Part shown: in pieces, positions 63,931-64,000 of the stretch
Numbering within the stretch: position 1 is the first letter of the stretch
How the letters are laid out: each line of letters starts with the position of its first letter
Source of the DNA: an uncultured Pelagimonas sp.
Lineage (GTDB): Bacteria > Pseudomonadota > Alphaproteobacteria > Rhodobacterales > Rhodobacteraceae
Direction of reading: 5' to 3'
DNA: 64,000 nucleotides
Assembly: GCF_947498515.1 (NCBI RefSeq)
Contig: NZ_CANMKO010000005.1
Span: 1-64,000, forward strand
Made by a program: the position numbers and the translations under genes
The notes under the pieces: model-generated
The model's input: the letters and a program-made list of their open reading frames with translations, nothing else
Database searches by the model: none
What the model was told of the DNA's origin: nothing

Positions 63931-64000
63931 CCGTTTTCTCCAAGCCTCTGAGGTGCGGTGCCGCAATAAAGGGCAGTTAAATCGGCGGCCAATTCGCCAT
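63927..64000 (-). CDS. C-terminal end of an upstream gene, partial
   Basis: On the minus strand an open frame reads GELAADLTALYCGTAPQR and ends at a TGA that overlaps the ATG of the aldo/keto reductase gene (ATGA). Only 23 residues are inside the window, so no family can be given. Confidence 0.4.
   Translation of the reverse strand, partial: GELAADLTALYCGTAPQRLGENG

Overview
This 64 kb window looks like chromosome of a marine alphaproteobacterium of the Roseobacter group (Rhodobacteraceae). This is judged from gene content (tamAB, a nosRZDFYLX cluster, a DctBD pair, LIV-type transport joined to acyl-CoA genes, a B12-type riboswitch ahead of a corrinoid importer), an alphaproteobacterial GTTC-N7-GTTC SOS box, and the protein sequences. 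No rRNA, tRNA, insertion sequence or CRISPR array was seen. Species cannot be named from the sequence alone.

Layout. 1-2.2 kb: 3' part of a long Pro/Glu/Ala-rich membrane protein entered through an in-frame CCTGAG (Pro-Glu) hexamer array. 2.2-8.3 kb: hpd with a divergent Lrp-type regulator, a UvrD-type helicase behind an SOS box, a receiver-like protein, and a divergent FMN-dependent alpha-hydroxyacid dehydrogenase. 8.4-12.1 kb: pyruvate carboxylase behind two perfect dyads. 12.1-21.3 kb: small exported and GFA-type proteins, tamA-tamB, a lipoprotein hydrolase and a DUF4105 protein. 21.4-26.4 kb: a Tat-exported cupin, a LacI regulator with a perfect 20-bp operator-like dyad but no intact neighbouring target, a decayed 0.65 kb stretch, and ilvD.

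26.4-37.9 kb is the most cohesive accessory block. A TetR regulator heads a rightward operon (enoyl-CoA isomerase-like protein, acyl-CoA ligase, two MaoC-like proteins). A LIV-type ABC importer with an alpha/beta hydrolase and an MDR oxidoreductase runs leftward toward it. A 25-bp element (22/25 identical, core ATGAAT-N4-ATTCAT) occurs at the tetR promoter and again upstream of the importer's binding protein. The two operons are therefore probably one TetR regulon for uptake, CoA activation and beta-oxidation-like breakdown of an unidentified carboxylic acid.

38.0-47.1 kb: a complete nitrous oxide reductase cluster (Cys-rich small gene, nosR, nosZ, nosD, nosF, nosY, nosL, nosX) behind an FNR/DNR-type box. 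47.1-51.3 kb: mannonate dehydratase with a UxuR/ExuR-like palindrome, an Lrp regulator divergent from a class V aminotransferase, and an L-fuconolactonase-like amidohydrolase. 51.4-56.6 kb: a GAF-PAS-GGDEF diguanylate cyclase and a DctB/DctD pair whose DctD lacks the GAFTGA sigma-54 loop. 56.8-60.3 kb: a cobalamin riboswitch, then a short leader ORF, a DUF1636 Cys-rich protein and a BtuDFC-type importer. The DUF1636 ribosome-binding site lies in a hairpin inside the leader ORF. 60.6-64 kb: glutamate dehydrogenase, a LysR regulator, an aldo/keto reductase and the end of one further gene.

Start codons were moved inward from the longest open frame wherever a ribosome-binding site or family N-terminus supported it. 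All functions are from reading the translated sequence; no database search was run.
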